From contig NZ_MASU01000002.1 of the NCBI RefSeq assembly GCF_003202235.1, positions 62,001-126,000 on the forward strand: a stretch of 64,000 nucleotides of DNA, written 5' to 3'. The notes under the pieces were generated by a model, which was given only the letters and a program-made list of their open reading frames with translations, made no database searches and was not told the DNA's origin. The stretch comes from Prauserella flavalba (lineage in GTDB: Bacteria; Actinomycetota; Actinomycetes; Mycobacteriales; Pseudonocardiaceae). Positions 47,413 through 56,796 of this stretch are shown in pieces. Each line of letters begins with the position of its first letter. Within the stretch, counting starts at the first letter, position 1. A program made the translations under genes and the position numbers.

Positions 47413-50031
47413 TCACCGGGCGAGCGTGCCGAAGTTGCGGCACAACGCGGGGACCACGGCCTCGGGCGCCGCGCCCACGGTCGCGAGCAGTTCCTCCGCC
47501 AGCCGGGTGGATGCCTCCAGCTGGGCAGGCGCGCGGAGTCGTTGCCAGTGTTCGAGGGTGTGCAGCAGCAGCTTCGCGGCCTCGGGCATCCTGCCCAGCC
47601 GCAGCAGCGCCGTCGCCTGCGCGGACGTGGCCGCCCCCTCGACCATCGTCGCGTCAGCCTGCTGCGCCAGCGCGCGTGCCCGGCCGAGCGCGGCGACGCC
47701 GTCCTCGACATCGCGGGCCAGCCGCACCATCGCGTCCACATAGGACGCAAAGGCGCGGTGCGCGGAGGGGACGGCCAGCGTGCGGGCCGCTTCCGCCGCC
47801 TCACCACCGGCTCCGGCGTCGAGCAGTGCGAGCACCGCCCATGCGTCGGCGCGGTGTGCGTCGGGAACGTCGCGCAGGGCGAGGATCTCGTGGCAGGCGG
47901 CGCGGGCCGACCCCGTGTCGGGTGAGGTGAGCGCGAGCGTGTGCAACGCGAGGTAGCGCTCCTCGTCGGTCGTGGCGATCTGCGCCGCGCGCTCGGCGAG
48001 CCCGCGCGCCGAAGCGAGGTCGCCATACCGCACGGCCGCGCGCGCCGCCGCGCCCGCCGCGAGCGGATGTTCCAAGTCTCCCAGTGCGAGCTGCCACGCG
48101 AGAAAGTCCACTTCGGAGCGATAGGGCGAGAGCAGCCCCAGCCGTCCCGCCAGCTCGCCCGCGAGCCCCGGTTCCTCGGTGCGAGCCCAGCGCAGCGCGG
48201 CCGTGACGTCGGCGGCGTTGTTCCGCAGCCGCGCGGCCGCAGCCCGGTCGTCCTCGCCGGTGGCCTCGGCCGCCGCGCGGGTGGCGAGATCGAGGCACCA
48301 CCGCGCGTGCCGGTCCCGCGTCTTGTGCTCGGTCGGCGAGCCCGCGAGGTGCCGCGCGGCGACCTGCCGCACCAGCTCCGGAATCCGGAACCGCGCGCTC
48401 TTCGCGTCCTCCACGGTCAGCAGCGACAGCTCCGCGAGCCGCGTGATGCCCGAGGCGATCGCACCGCCGATGTCGGTCACCGCCTCCGCGGCATGCAGGT
48501 CGAACTCGCCCCGGAACACGGTCAGCGCGGACAGCAGCTCCGCGTCCGCCGCGGCGAGCCGGTCGAAGGCCCACTCCACGACCGCGCGCGGCAGGTCCTT
48601 CAGCTCCTCGACGCCGTGCACGGCGGCGCGCGACGCGGCGAGCTCGATGTTCAGCGGGTGACCCGGCATCGTCCGCAGCGCCCCGCGCACCAGACCGGTC
48701 TGCTCGGGGGTGATCGCGAAGCCGGGCCGCACCCTGCGGGCGCGGGCAAGGAACAGGTGCCCGCTCTCCGACGTGAGCGGTTCACCGCCGGACGGCAGCG
48801 GCGCCAGCGGCAGCACCCGCTCGCCGCCGACGCCGAGCGGAACCCGGCTCGTGGCGAGCAGGCGGACGCCGGGACACCGGTGCAGCACCCGCTTCGCCAG
48901 CGCCCTGACCTCGGTGAGCACGTGCTCGCAGTTGTCGAGCACGAGCAGCAGCCGCTGGTCTCCGAGGTAGTCGGCGACGGCGCCGAGCACGTCGTCGGCC
49001 GTGCCGCGCGCGTGCACGCCGAGTGCCGCGGCGACGGCGAGCGGAACCTCCTCGGGCTCCAGTGTGGACAGTTCGACCGTGGGCGGCGGTCCGTCCATCG
49101 TGGACAGCGTTTCGAGCAGCAGGCGCGTCTTGCCGGTCCCGCCGCCTCCCGTGATCGTGACGAGGCGCTCGCGCCCGGCCAGCGCGGTGAGCCGCGCCAG
49201 CTCGCTCTCCCTGCCGAGGAACGACGTCGGTGGCGGCAGCCGCGGCGCGCGCACCGGCCAGCGGTGGGTGAGCGGATGGGGCTCCTCGCCGCCGATGGCG
49301 CGGTAGGTCTCGCGCAGCTCGACGGACGGGTCCACGCTCAGCTCGGCGAGCCGCGCCCGGACGTGGCGGAAGGTCTCCAGCGCCTCGGCGGTCCGCCCGG
49401 CCCGATGCAGGGCCGTCATCGCCAGCGCGCACATCCCCTCCCGGAACGGCTCGACGGCGAGCACCTCGAGCAGCCGGTCGCCGGCGGCGCCCGCGTGGCC
49501 CACTGCCAGCTCGCAGCGCGCGAGGTGTTCGATCGCGCGGAACCGCAGCTCACCGAGCCGCAACGCCTCGTCGTGCGCCCGCCCACCCGGCGTCAGCTCG
49601 GGGTAGGCGATGGGACCGCGCCAGAGCGCGAGCGCGCGGTTCAGCAGCCGCACGCCCTCACGCGGGCGGGCGTTGAGCGACTTCTCGACCAGCCGTTCGA
49701 AGCGCACGGCGTCGATGCGGCCGGGATCGATCCGCAGCAGGTACCCGGTCTGCGACCAGGTGACGTCGGCGGTGGGCGCGAGCAGCGTCCGCAGGCGCGA
49801 CACCCGGGTGCCGAGGGCGTCCTCGGCGCTGGCGCCGGGACGGGGACCCCACCCGGCGGCGATCAGCTCGGCGGGCGGGACGGGCTCGTTCGCGCGCACC
49901 GTCAGCGCGGCGAGCACCGCGCGCAGGGCAGGGTCGGCCAGCGCGTCCCTTGCGCCGCCGCGCTCGACCCACGCCTGCCCAAGGGCGCGCACGAGGATGC
50001 CGCGCGGCCTGGTGCCCACGCAGGACATCAT
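47413..50031 (-). CDS. AfsR/SARP-like BTAD-NB-ARC regulator
   Basis: 872 residues from MMSCVGTRPRG. N-terminal winged helix of the OmpR type (ALRAVLAALTVRANEPVP, LGTRVSRLRTLL), BTAD domain (ARPREGVRLLNRALALWRG, then EALETFRHVRARLAELSVDPSVELRE), NB-ARC ATPase (VTITGGGGTGKTRLLLE, LLLVLDNCEHV, LLATSRVPLGV), and a C-terminal TPR region. Family members switch on secondary metabolism or stress genes. The frame stays open upstream through the repeat and the insertion element, but no start there has support. An IS element 130 bp upstream may have parted it from its promoter. Confidence 0.9.
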   Translation of the reverse strand: MMSCVGTRPRGILVRALGQAWVERGGARDALADPALRAVLAALTVRANEPVPPAELIAAGWGPRPGASAEDALGTRVSRLRTLLAPTADVTWSQTGYLLRIDPGRIDAVRFERLVEKSLNARPREGVRLLNRALALWRGPIAYPELTPGGRAHDEALRLGELRFRAIEHLARCELAVGHAGAAGDRLLEVLAVEPFREGMCALAMTALHRAGRTAEALETFRHVRARLAELSVDPSVELRETYRAIGGEEPHPLTHRWPVRAPRLPPPTSFLGRESELARLTALAGRERLVTITGGGGTGKTRLLLETLSTMDGPPPTVELSTLEPEEVPLAVAAALGVHARGTADDVLGAVADYLGDQRLLLVLDNCEHVLTEVRALAKRVLHRCPGVRLLATSRVPLGVGGERVLPLAPLPSGGEPLTSESGHLFLARARRVRPGFAITPEQTGLVRGALRTMPGHPLNIELAASRAAVHGVEELKDLPRAVVEWAFDRLAAADAELLSALTVFRGEFDLHAAEAVTDIGGAIASGITRLAELSLLTVEDAKSARFRIPELVRQVAARHLAGSPTEHKTRDRHARWCLDLATRAAAEATGEDDRAAAARLRNNAADVTAALRWARTEEPGLAGELAGRLGLLSPYRSEVDFLAWQLALGDLEHPLAAGAAARAAVRYGDLASARGLAERAAQIATTDEERYLALHTLALTSPDTGSARAACHEILALRDVPDAHRADAWAVLALLDAGAGGEAAEAARTLAVPSAHRAFASYVDAMVRLARDVEDGVAALGRARALAQQADATMVEGAATSAQATALLRLGRMPEAAKLLLHTLEHWQRLRAPAQLEASTRLAEELLATVGAAPEAVVPALCRNFGTLAR

Positions 50032-50109
50032 CGCCGGATTCGGCCGATTTGCCAGCACGCAGACGGGCGAGGTGTGCGCGACCACACCCACGCTGAGTAT
50101 CAGCCGACC

Positions 50110-50160
50110 GCAGTGAAGGCCACCTTCACTGCGTTGAACGCAGTGAAGGTGGCCTTCACT
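50110..50160. repeat. Dispersed hairpin repeat, copy B, truncated by the IS
   Basis: Unit 1 at 50110-50132, spacer GTTGAAC, unit 2 at 50140-50160 lacking its last two bases, which resume after the insertion sequence. Same arrangement as copy A. Confidence 0.9.
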
Positions 50161-51079
50161 GAGCCTTTTCCATCTTGATCTTTGTGTGTTTGGCGTGTTG
50201 GTGTGCTGAACGTAGTGAAGCTCCTGGTAGATGGATCGTCGACCAAGATCAACCCAGGACCACCAGGAGCTTCGCGTGTTGTTGTATCCCGGCACGATCG
50301 ACCTGTCCACCACCCACCTGCGGTATGTCGCCACCGTGGTCCGCGTCCACCGCCGCCGGATCGGCAGCCGCTGGCGTCGGCTCTCGGCCGGCCAGCAGGC
50401 CCTGCTGGTGCTGGCCCACCTGCGCAACGGCGACCCCTACGCGCGGCTGGCCGCCGGATTCGGCATCGGGATCGCCACCGTGTACCGCTACATCCGCGAA
50501 ACGGTCCACCTGCTCGCCGCCCGCGCACCCACCCTCACCGACGCACTCCGGCGCCTGTCCCGCCACGGCGACAACTACGCCATCCTCGACGGCAGCGTCA
50601 TCCGCACCGACCGGCTCGCCGCCGACCGACCGTTCTACTCCGGCAAACACCGCCACCACGGGATCAACCTGCAAGCACTCACCGACCCGCGCGGCACCCT
50701 GCTCTGGGTCTCCGACGGCCTACCCGCAGCGGTCAACGACACCGCCGCAGCCCGCCACCACAACATCCCCGACGCCTGCCGCCAAGCCGGCATCACCGTG
50801 CTGGCCGACAGCGGCTACCACCACATCGCCGACGGGGTGATCACCCCCTACAAACGCGTGGGCGGCGGCCACATCACCACCCGGGAACTCAACCCCGGCC
50901 AACGCGTAGCCAACACCGCCCTCGCCCGCGTCCGCGCCCCCGGCGAACGCGCCTTCGCCACCCTCAAAACCTGGCGCATCCTCACCCGCGTCCGCTGCAG
51001 CCCCCACCACGTCACCACACTCGCCAAAGCCATCCACACCCTCGAACACCACCCCCACCACCAAGGATGAAAAAGGCTC
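50161..51079 (+). mobile_element. IS5-family insertion sequence, 919 bp
   Basis: Terminal inverted repeats begin GAGCCTTTTCCATC at the left and GAGCCTTTTTCATC at the right (14 of the first 16 bases alike). It is flanked by a 3-bp duplication ACT (50158-50160 and 51080-51082). Inside is one intact DDE transposase gene. Removing the element and one ACT restores a full 23-bp hairpin unit, which confirms the ends. Looks intact and potentially mobile. Confidence 0.92.
50276..51070 (+). CDS. IS5-family DDE transposase
   Basis: 264 residues from the GTG at 50276 (AGGAG six bp upstream; an ATG 45 bp earlier lacks a site). HTH region RLAAGFGIGIATVYRYIRET precedes a DDE_Tnp_4 RNase-H fold: first Asp in YAILDGSVIR, second in TVLADSGYHH, Glu in PGERAFATLK. 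Codon 265 is the stop, 9 bp before the right end of the element. All three catalytic residues present. Confidence 0.93.
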   Translation: MLLYPGTIDLSTTHLRYVATVVRVHRRRIGSRWRRLSAGQQALLVLAHLRNGDPYARLAAGFGIGIATVYRYIRETVHLLAARAPTLTDALRRLSRHGDNYAILDGSVIRTDRLAADRPFYSGKHRHHGINLQALTDPRGTLLWVSDGLPAAVNDTAAARHHNIPDACRQAGITVLADSGYHHIADGVITPYKRVGGGHITTRELNPGQRVANTALARVRAPGERAFATLKTWRILTRVRCSPHHVTTLAKAIHTLEHHPHHQG

Positions 51080-51105
51080 ACTGCAGCCGCCGGGGGGCCT
51101 TCAGT
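51080..51105. repeat. Remainder of hairpin repeat right of the IS
   Basis: ACTGC completes copy B after the insertion, followed by a degenerate third unit (GGGGGGCCTTCAGTGCGG). It ends a few bases before the coaA stop codon. Confidence 0.7.
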
Positions 51106-51109
51106 GCGG

Positions 51110-52042
51110 CTAGAGCTTGCGCAGGCGGACCCGGTTGATCGAGTGGTCGGCGTCCTTGCGCAGCACGAGCGTCGCGCGCGGGCGCGTTGGGCGGATGTTC
51201 TCGATCAGGTTCGGCTCGTTGATGGTCTTCCACAGGTGCTTCGCCTCGGCGCGCGCCTCGTCGTCGGGCAGGCTCGCGAAGTGGTGGAAGTGCGACGTCG
51301 GGTCGGCGAACGCCGTGTGCCGTAGCTCCAGGAACCGCTCGATGTACCACTGCTCGATGTCGGCGGTGTGCGCATCGACGTAGATCGAGAAGTCGAACAG
51401 GTCCGACACCGTCAGCCGGGGACCGGGCTGCAGCACGTTGAGGCCCTCGAGGATCAGGATGTCCGGCCTGCGCACCACCTGCTCCTCGCCGGGCAGGATG
51501 TCGTAGGCCAGGTGCGAGTACACCGGCGCCCGCACCTCGTCGGCGCCGGACTTCACCTCGGTGACGAACCGCAGCAGCGCCCTGCGGTCGTAGCTCTCCG
51601 GGAAGCCCTTGCGGTGCATGATGCCCCTGCGCACCAGTTCGGCACGCGGGTACAGGAATCCGTCCGTGGTCACGAGGTCCACGCGCGGGTGGTCCGGCCA
51701 GCGGGCCAGCAGCGTGCGCAGGATGCGCGCGGTGGTGGACTTGCCGACCGCGACACTGCCCGCGACGCCGATGATGAACGGGACCTTGGTGCCCCGCGTG
51801 TCCTCACCGAGGAACGTCGTGGTGGCCTCGTACAACCGTTGCCGTGCCGCCACCTGCAGATTGATCATGCGGGACAGCGGCAGGTAGACCTCGGCCACCT
51901 CGGTCAGGTCGATCTGTTCGCCAAGCCCTCTCAGCCTCACCAGCTCGCCGGCAGTCAGCGGCAGCGGCGTCGAGCGGCGCAGCTCACGCCACTGGTCACG
52001 CTGCAACTCGACATAGGGGCTCAGCTCACGGACCCGTGGCAT
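51110..52042 (-). CDS. coaA: Pantothenate kinase, type I
   Basis: 310 residues, the standard length. ATP-dependent phosphorylation of pantothenate, first committed step of coenzyme A synthesis. P-loop [19 protein letters not shown], then [35 protein letters not shown], and [11 protein letters not shown] plus [19 protein letters not shown]-type C-terminal segments. Single housekeeping copy. 3' end next to the hairpin repeat disturbed by the IS. Confidence 0.97.
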   Translation of the reverse strand: MPRVRELSPYVELQRDQWRELRRSTPLPLTAGELVRLRGLGEQIDLTEVAEVYLPLSRMINLQVAARQRLYEATTTFLGEDTRGTKVPFIIGVAGSVAVGKSTTARILRTLLARWPDHPRVDLVTTDGFLYPRAELVRRGIMHRKGFPESYDRRALLRFVTEVKSGADEVRAPVYSHLAYDILPGEEQVVRRPDILILEGLNVLQPGPRLTVSDLFDFSIYVDAHTADIEQWYIERFLELRHTAFADPTSHFHHFASLPDDEARAEAKHLWKTINEPNLIENIRPTRPRATLVLRKDADHSINRVRLRKL

Positions 52043-52164
52043 TCGCTCACTCCTCGCCCGTCGATGGGCCAGCGCCGTACACGTGTGTAACGCGCATCTA
52101 ACGTTAGGGCTTACCGGCGTTCAACGGGCTGTGACGTTCTGCACGTCTGGGTGAACGGACCAGG

Positions 52165-52779
52165 TCAGCGGCCGAAGAAGACCTCTTCCCATGCGGCCGT
52201 GACCTGCCTGGCGCAGCTCTCGGGGGGCACGCCGCCGACCCCGGTGCCCAGCCCTGGCATGGCGATGGTGTCGATCACGCTGCGCAGCGCGGTGCCGTTG
52301 TCGAGCCTGCCGTCGCGCCAGAGCAGGAAGACGGCCCTGGCCGCGAGGTAGGGGTGCACGGTGTCGCCGGGCAGCAGTTCGCCGGGCTCCCGCATCGTCG
52401 GCGAGCTGATCAGCCACGCCGGTGCGGGCTCGCCGGTGGAAACCACCACGGCCTCGCCGATCGGCAGCTCGCCACCGTGGTAGGCGAGCACGGCACTGCG
52501 CACCGCCTGCTCGATGCCGGGAAACGCCCGCGCGTAGACGGCATCGATGCCGCCACGCATCCAGCCGAAGGAGTTCGCGGGGCTGACCACCGCCTGTGCG
52601 TGCACGTCGAGCACCGATCCGGAGTGGACTCTCACCGGGCCGTCGACGTTGTCCCGCACGGATTCCCACGCCTCGACGAGCGGTCGGTCGAGCGCGCACA
52701 GGACCAACTCTGGGGTTCTGTGCGGCGCTTCGTGGGACGACCCGTTGCGAGCCATGTGGGTGCCTGATTCGGCGGTCAC
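52165..52779 (-). CDS. Macro-domain protein
   Basis: 204 residues (GTG at 52779; ATG at 52755 equally possible). Macro domain from about residue 50: VDVHAQAVVSPANSFGWM-type strand, RGGIDAVYARAFPGIEQAV, VVVSTGEPAPAWLISSPTMREPG, and IAMPGLGTGVGGV. This subgroup binds ADP-ribose or removes it from proteins or nucleic acids. No ADP-ribosyltransferase lies next to it. Divergent from pheA. Confidence 0.88.
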   Translation of the reverse strand: MTAESGTHMARNGSSHEAPHRTPELVLCALDRPLVEAWESVRDNVDGPVRVHSGSVLDVHAQAVVSPANSFGWMRGGIDAVYARAFPGIEQAVRSAVLAYHGGELPIGEAVVVSTGEPAPAWLISSPTMREPGELLPGDTVHPYLAARAVFLLWRDGRLDNGTALRSVIDTIAMPGLGTGVGGVPPESCARQVTAAWEEVFFGR

Positions 52780-52868
52780 GCGTACAGCATGGCAAAAAAC
52801 GTCAACCGGGAGAACCGGCCGACCTACCGGCTATCGGAGTGAAACTCGTCTCGCCGTAGCCTGGCCTC

Positions 52869-53777
52869 GTGTCACGGATCGCCTATTTCGGACCGCAGGG
52901 AACCTTCACCGAGCAGGCCGCGCGCAGCCTCGCCGGTGACGAGGAACTGTTCCCCGTCGAGACCATCTCCGCAGCGCTCACCAGTGTCCGCAAGGGCGAG
53001 GCCGACGCCGCGTGCGTGCCGGTCGAGAACTCCGTGGAGGGGCCGGTGACGGCGACCCTCGACGGGCTCGCCGAGGAGGCTCCGCTCGTGGCGGTAGCCG
53101 AGGCGTTGCTTCCCGTTCACTTCACAGTCCTCGCGCGTGAGGACGTCGAAACCGTGCGTACCGTCGCGAGCCACCCGCACGCGCTCGCGCAGGTACGGCT
53201 GTGGCTGGAGCGCAACCTGCCCGAGGCGCGGCCCGTGGTGGCGTCGTCCACCGCGGCCGCGGCCGTCGCCGTGCAGCGCGGGGAGTACGACGCCGCCGTC
53301 ACCGCGCCCGTCGCGGTCGAGCACTACCCGCTGCGGGTGCTGGCCACCGGTGTCGCCGACGTGCCCGACGCGCGCACCCGGTTCCTGCTGCTGAGGCCGC
53401 CGGGCAGGCTCCCTGAGCCGACCGGGGCCGACCGCACGTCGATCGTCGCCGCCGCGGCCAACCGCACCGGTGCGCTGGCCGAACTGCTCAGCGAGCTCGC
53501 CACGCGTGGCATCAACCTGACTCGGCTCGACGCGCGCCCGATCAAGGGCAACTTCGGCATGTACCGGTTTTTCATCGACTTCGAGGGCCATGTCGCCGAG
53601 CCGCGCATCGGCGGCGCGCTGGCCGCGCTGCGCAGGCGGTGCAACAACGTGCGGTTCCTCGGCTCGCACCCGCGGGCCGACGGTGTCGCGGCGACGATCG
53701 AGCCCGGCGCTGCCAACGACGACTTCGTCAACGCCGACGCGTGGGTGGACGCGGTGCGGAAGGGAGAGCTGGCGTGA
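52869..53777 (+). CDS. pheA: Prephenate dehydratase
   Basis: 302 residues, GTG start. Turns prephenate to phenylpyruvate for phenylalanine. Catalytic domain: RIAYFGPQGTFTEQAAR, VPVENSVEGPVTATLDGL, and the ASHPHALAQ and TAVTAPVAVEHY-like segments. Regulatory ACT domain: NRTGALAELLSELATRGINLTRLDARP, where ESRP of other species is DARP, then FIDFEGHVAEP. Should be feedback-controlled by Phe. Overlaps the following phosphatase gene by 4 bp (GTGA), as its mycobacterial homologue neighbours a phosphoglycerate-mutase-like gene. Confidence 0.96.
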   Translation: MSRIAYFGPQGTFTEQAARSLAGDEELFPVETISAALTSVRKGEADAACVPVENSVEGPVTATLDGLAEEAPLVAVAEALLPVHFTVLAREDVETVRTVASHPHALAQVRLWLERNLPEARPVVASSTAAAAVAVQRGEYDAAVTAPVAVEHYPLRVLATGVADVPDARTRFLLLRPPGRLPEPTGADRTSIVAAAANRTGALAELLSELATRGINLTRLDARPIKGNFGMYRFFIDFEGHVAEPRIGGALAALRRRCNNVRFLGSHPRADGVAATIEPGAANDDFVNADAWVDAVRKGELA

Positions 53778-54394
53778 GGTTGTACCTGGTCAGGCACGCG
53801 CAGAGCGAGGCGAACGTGCTCAAGACGCTCAACACCGCGCTGCCGGGGCCGCCGCTGACCGAGCTGGGTCGCAGGCAGGCCGACGCGCTGGCCGAGCAGC
53901 TCGCGGGCGAGCCCGTTGCCGCCGTGTACGCGTCGCAGGCCACCCGCGCGCAGCAGACGGCGGCGCCGCTGGCGTCCTCGCTCGCGCTCGACCTGCAGGT
54001 GGTGGAGGGCATCCACGAGATCCAGGTCGGCGAGCTGGAGGACCGGGGCGACACCGAGGCGCTCGAACGGTACTTCGGCACCGTCGGCCCGTGGACGCGC
54101 GGCGATCTGAGCCCGGCGATGCCGGGCGGCGAGAGCGGAAGGGACGTCTACGACCGGTTCGTCACCGCGGTCGGCGACCTGCGCGCCAAGCACGTCGAGG
54201 TGGATCCCGACGGCGTGGTGGTCGTGGTCAGCCACGGCGGCGCCATCCGCCTCGGCGCCGAATGGCTCGCCGACAACGTCAAGCCCGAGATCGCCGACAA
54301 GGGCCTGCTGCCCAACACCGGCATCGTCCGGCTCGAGACCAGGGGCGACGACGGCTGGACCTGCCTCGACTGGGCCGGTATGGGAATGGCTTGA
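53774..54394 (+). CDS. Histidine phosphatase superfamily protein
   Basis: 206 residues. LVRHAQSEAN carries the phospho-His of the RHG motif, followed by PLTELGRRQADALAEQL, VYASQATRAQQTAAPL and the C-terminal His in VVVVSHGGAIRLGAEWL. Monomeric phosphatase rather than mutase; substrate not known. Translationally coupled to pheA, an order also found in mycobacteria (Rv3838c-Rv3837c). Confidence 0.94.
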   Translation: MRLYLVRHAQSEANVLKTLNTALPGPPLTELGRRQADALAEQLAGEPVAAVYASQATRAQQTAAPLASSLALDLQVVEGIHEIQVGELEDRGDTEALERYFGTVGPWTRGDLSPAMPGGESGRDVYDRFVTAVGDLRAKHVEVDPDGVVVVVSHGGAIRLGAEWLADNVKPEIADKGLLPNTGIVRLETRGDDGWTCLDWAGMGMA

Positions 54395-54484
54395 CGCACT
54401 TTCCGGCTTTCGGGTGAGAAAGTCACGCAACCCTCCGTGTGTGGCGCACGTCCTCTGGGTAGTCACGCACACAGGGAGGCGACC

Positions 54485-55165
54485 ATGACCGACAAGCGCG
54501 TTGACGTCTCACACGTGGCACTCGCCGCTGCCGGAGCGGCACTGACCCTGCTGCTCGCCGCGTGCGGCGAGGGCACCCAGGACGCGGCACAGAACCCGGC
54601 CGTGCCGTCCTCGTCCACCTCGTCGTCGGCACAGTCGGAGACCCCGTCGACGACCCAGGAGCAGCAGCCGGCCTCGGAGACCTCCGAGCCCGGCACGTCG
54701 CAGGGACAGCCCGCCCCTGCCGACGCATCCGGCCTGTGCAAGTCCGGTGACCTGCGGCTTTCGCTCGGCCACGGCGACGCCGCCGCGGGCACGCAGTACC
54801 GGCCGTTGCAGTTCACCAACGTCGGCGGCGACGCCTGCGTGATCCAGGGGTTCCCCGGCGTCTCGTACGTGGCGGGGGCCGACGGCCACCAGGTGGGTGC
54901 CGCGGCGTTCCGTGAGGGCACCAAGGGCTCGCCGGTGACGCTCAACCCCGGCGACATGGCCTACGCCGAGGTCGGGTTCGTGCAGGTCCGCAACTACGAA
55001 GCGGCCGAGTGCCGTCCCACCGAGGTGCGCGGGCTGCGGGTCTACCCGCCGCAGGAGACCGAGTCGATGTTCATCGAGGCGCCGGGCACCGGCTGCGCCG
55101 GTGAGGACATCCCCGGCAACCAGCTGACCGTCAGGACGATCCAGCCCGGCTCCGGCGACGCCTAG
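54485..55165 (+). CDS. DUF4232 lipoprotein
   Basis: 226 residues; ATG with AGGGAGG six bp upstream. Signal peptide with lipobox LLLAACGEG, so lipidated at Cys27. A Ser/Thr/Glu-rich linker of 50 residues joins a DUF4232 domain (CKSGDLRLSLGHGDAAAG, QYRPLQFTNVGGDACVIQGFPGVSYV) with two likely disulfides. Actinobacterial envelope protein of unknown role. The stop shares CTAG with the convergent MFS gene. Confidence 0.9.
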   Translation: MTDKRVDVSHVALAAAGAALTLLLAACGEGTQDAAQNPAVPSSSTSSSAQSETPSTTQEQQPASETSEPGTSQGQPAPADASGLCKSGDLRLSLGHGDAAAGTQYRPLQFTNVGGDACVIQGFPGVSYVAGADGHQVGAAAFREGTKGSPVTLNPGDMAYAEVGFVQVRNYEAAECRPTEVRGLRVYPPQETESMFIEAPGTGCAGEDIPGNQLTVRTIQPGSGDA

Positions 55166-56358
55166 CTGGGGAACCGCACGGTCGCGAACGCCCCGGCGGC
55201 GAGCGCGAGCAGCAGCCCGCCCGACACCACGAACGTGGCGGACGGGCTGCCCAGCGCGTCGGTGAGCACACCGCCGAGCAGGGCGCCCACGGGCAGCGAA
55301 CCCCATACGACCGTGCGCCACGCGCCCAGCACCCGGCCGAGCAGCTCGCCGGGAACGAGCGTGTGGCGCGCGGTCGCCAGCAGGACGTTCACGGTCACCA
55401 CGGCAGCCGCGAACAGGCCGAACAGGGTGGCCGACAGCGCGGGCTGCGCGGTGAAGCCCATCCCGCCGAAGGCGAGCCCGCACACGACGATCCCGCCGGT
55501 GAGCACCGTCCGCCTGCCGGTCCGGTCGAGCAGCCGGGACGCCACGGCGGCTCCGGCGAGCCCGCCGATGCCGCCGACGAACGCGAACAACCCGAACGCG
55601 GCGGGGGACAGGCGCAGGTCTTCCAGCGCGTAGAGCACCAGCTGCGCCTGTGCCAGCTCGGTGAGCATGCTGAGCAGGCCCGCGACGAGCACGAGGCGCA
55701 GCAGCAGCGGGTTGCGGCGCAGCCAGCGCAGGCCCTCGGCCAGGTCGGCACGCAGCGAGGACTCCGGTCGCGCCGGTCCGCGAGGCCGGTAGCTGCCTGC
55801 CAGCGCGACGAGCAGGGCGGCGCCCACCGCGAACGCGACCGAGTTGAGCAGGAACGGCAGCGAGGCGAACAGCGCGAACGTGAGGCTGCCGACCGGTCCG
55901 CCGAGGAACGTCTGGCCCACGATCTCGGTGGCCTGGAGCTTGCTGTTGGCCTTCGCGAGCCCGCTCCCGTCGACGACGGACGGGATGAGCACGTTCGCGG
56001 CGCTGTCGGCCACCGTCTCCGCGACCCCGATCAGCAGCGCCGCCGCGTACACCAGCCAGATCGAGACGGCGTCGAGGTACACGAGCAACGCGACCGCGCC
56101 GACGACCACGGCCCGCGCGGTGTTGGCGAGCACGATCGCGGTGCGCCGGTCGACACGGTCCAGCAGCGCGCCCGCCACCAGGGCGAACAGCAGCCAGGGC
56201 AGGAACTGGGCCGCCGAGAGGCCCGCGATGAGCACGGGGTCGCGCGTGACGGTGGCAGCCAGCAGCGGGAAGGCGACCTTGCCGATGCCGTCGCCGAGAT
56301 TGCTGAACGCGCTCGACCCCAGTAGCCACGTGAGCCGGCGCTCAACGCTACGAACCAT
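55162..56358 (-). CDS. MFS transporter, multidrug-exporter-like
   Basis: 398 residues from MVRSVERRLTWLL; an upstream in-frame extension is unsupported. Twelve helices. The conserved loop motif A is ALLDRVDRRTAIV, and the second half has RLLDRTGRRTVLTGG. Helices include SSAFSNLGDGIGKVAFPLLA. It belongs to the MFS_3/EntS-like group that exports drugs or siderophores. Two bases of overlap tail to tail with the lipoprotein gene stop. Confidence 0.93.
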   Translation of the reverse strand: MVRSVERRLTWLLGSSAFSNLGDGIGKVAFPLLAATVTRDPVLIAGLSAAQFLPWLLFALVAGALLDRVDRRTAIVLANTARAVVVGAVALLVYLDAVSIWLVYAAALLIGVAETVADSAANVLIPSVVDGSGLAKANSKLQATEIVGQTFLGGPVGSLTFALFASLPFLLNSVAFAVGAALLVALAGSYRPRGPARPESSLRADLAEGLRWLRRNPLLLRLVLVAGLLSMLTELAQAQLVLYALEDLRLSPAAFGLFAFVGGIGGLAGAAVASRLLDRTGRRTVLTGGIVVCGLAFGGMGFTAQPALSATLFGLFAAAVVTVNVLLATARHTLVPGELLGRVLGAWRTVVWGSLPVGALLGGVLTDALGSPSATFVVSGGLLLALAAGAFATVRFPS

Positions 56359-56444
56359 CGCCGCCCACGCCTGGAGCAGACCTCGGACGCAACCCGCTCG
56401 CAAGCAACGTAACCCGGCCGGGTGACAAGGTTCGTTCCGCCCGC

Positions 56445-56795
56445 TCAGCCCCAGCCGAGCTCGTGCAGGCGAGCGTCGTCGATGCCGAAGTGGTGCGCGA
56501 TCTCGTGCACGACGGTGATCAGCACCTCCTCCACCACGTCCTCCTCGCTGGAGCAGATGGCGAGGATCGGCTCGCGGTAGATCGAGATCCGGTCGGGCAG
56601 CACGCCGCCGTAGTCGTGGCCGCGCTCGGTGAGCGCGATCCCGTGGTAGAGGCCCAGGATGTCGGGCTCCTCCTCGTTGTGCTCTTCCACCAGCACCACG
56701 ACGTTGTCCATCGCCAGCGCGAACTCCTCGGGCACCTGGTCGAGTGCCTCCGCCACGAGCTCCTCGAAGCGTCGCAGCGGCATGTCCACCGGCAC
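56445..56795 (-). CDS. Zincin-like metallopeptidase family protein
   Basis: 116 residues (GTG 56795 or ATG 56783). Minimal zincin: the HExxH helix VLITVVHEIAHHFGIDDARL with the later acidic residue close by, after LGLYHGIALTERGHDYGGVLPDRISIYR. Homologue of mycobacterial Rv3836-type proteins. Peptidase activity unproven. It starts 1 bp after the septum-formation gene stop, so both are one operon, as in mycobacteria. Confidence 0.92.
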   Translation of the reverse strand: MPVDMPLRRFEELVAEALDQVPEEFALAMDNVVVLVEEHNEEEPDILGLYHGIALTERGHDYGGVLPDRISIYREPILAICSSEEDVVEEVLITVVHEIAHHFGIDDARLHELGWG

Positions 56796-56796
56796 C

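Noticed and set aside
50032-50427. Possible N-terminal extension of the AfsR-like protein into the IS element
   Set aside because: The frame is open only by chance through the repeat and the IS left end; there is no ribosome site and residues are unlike the family.
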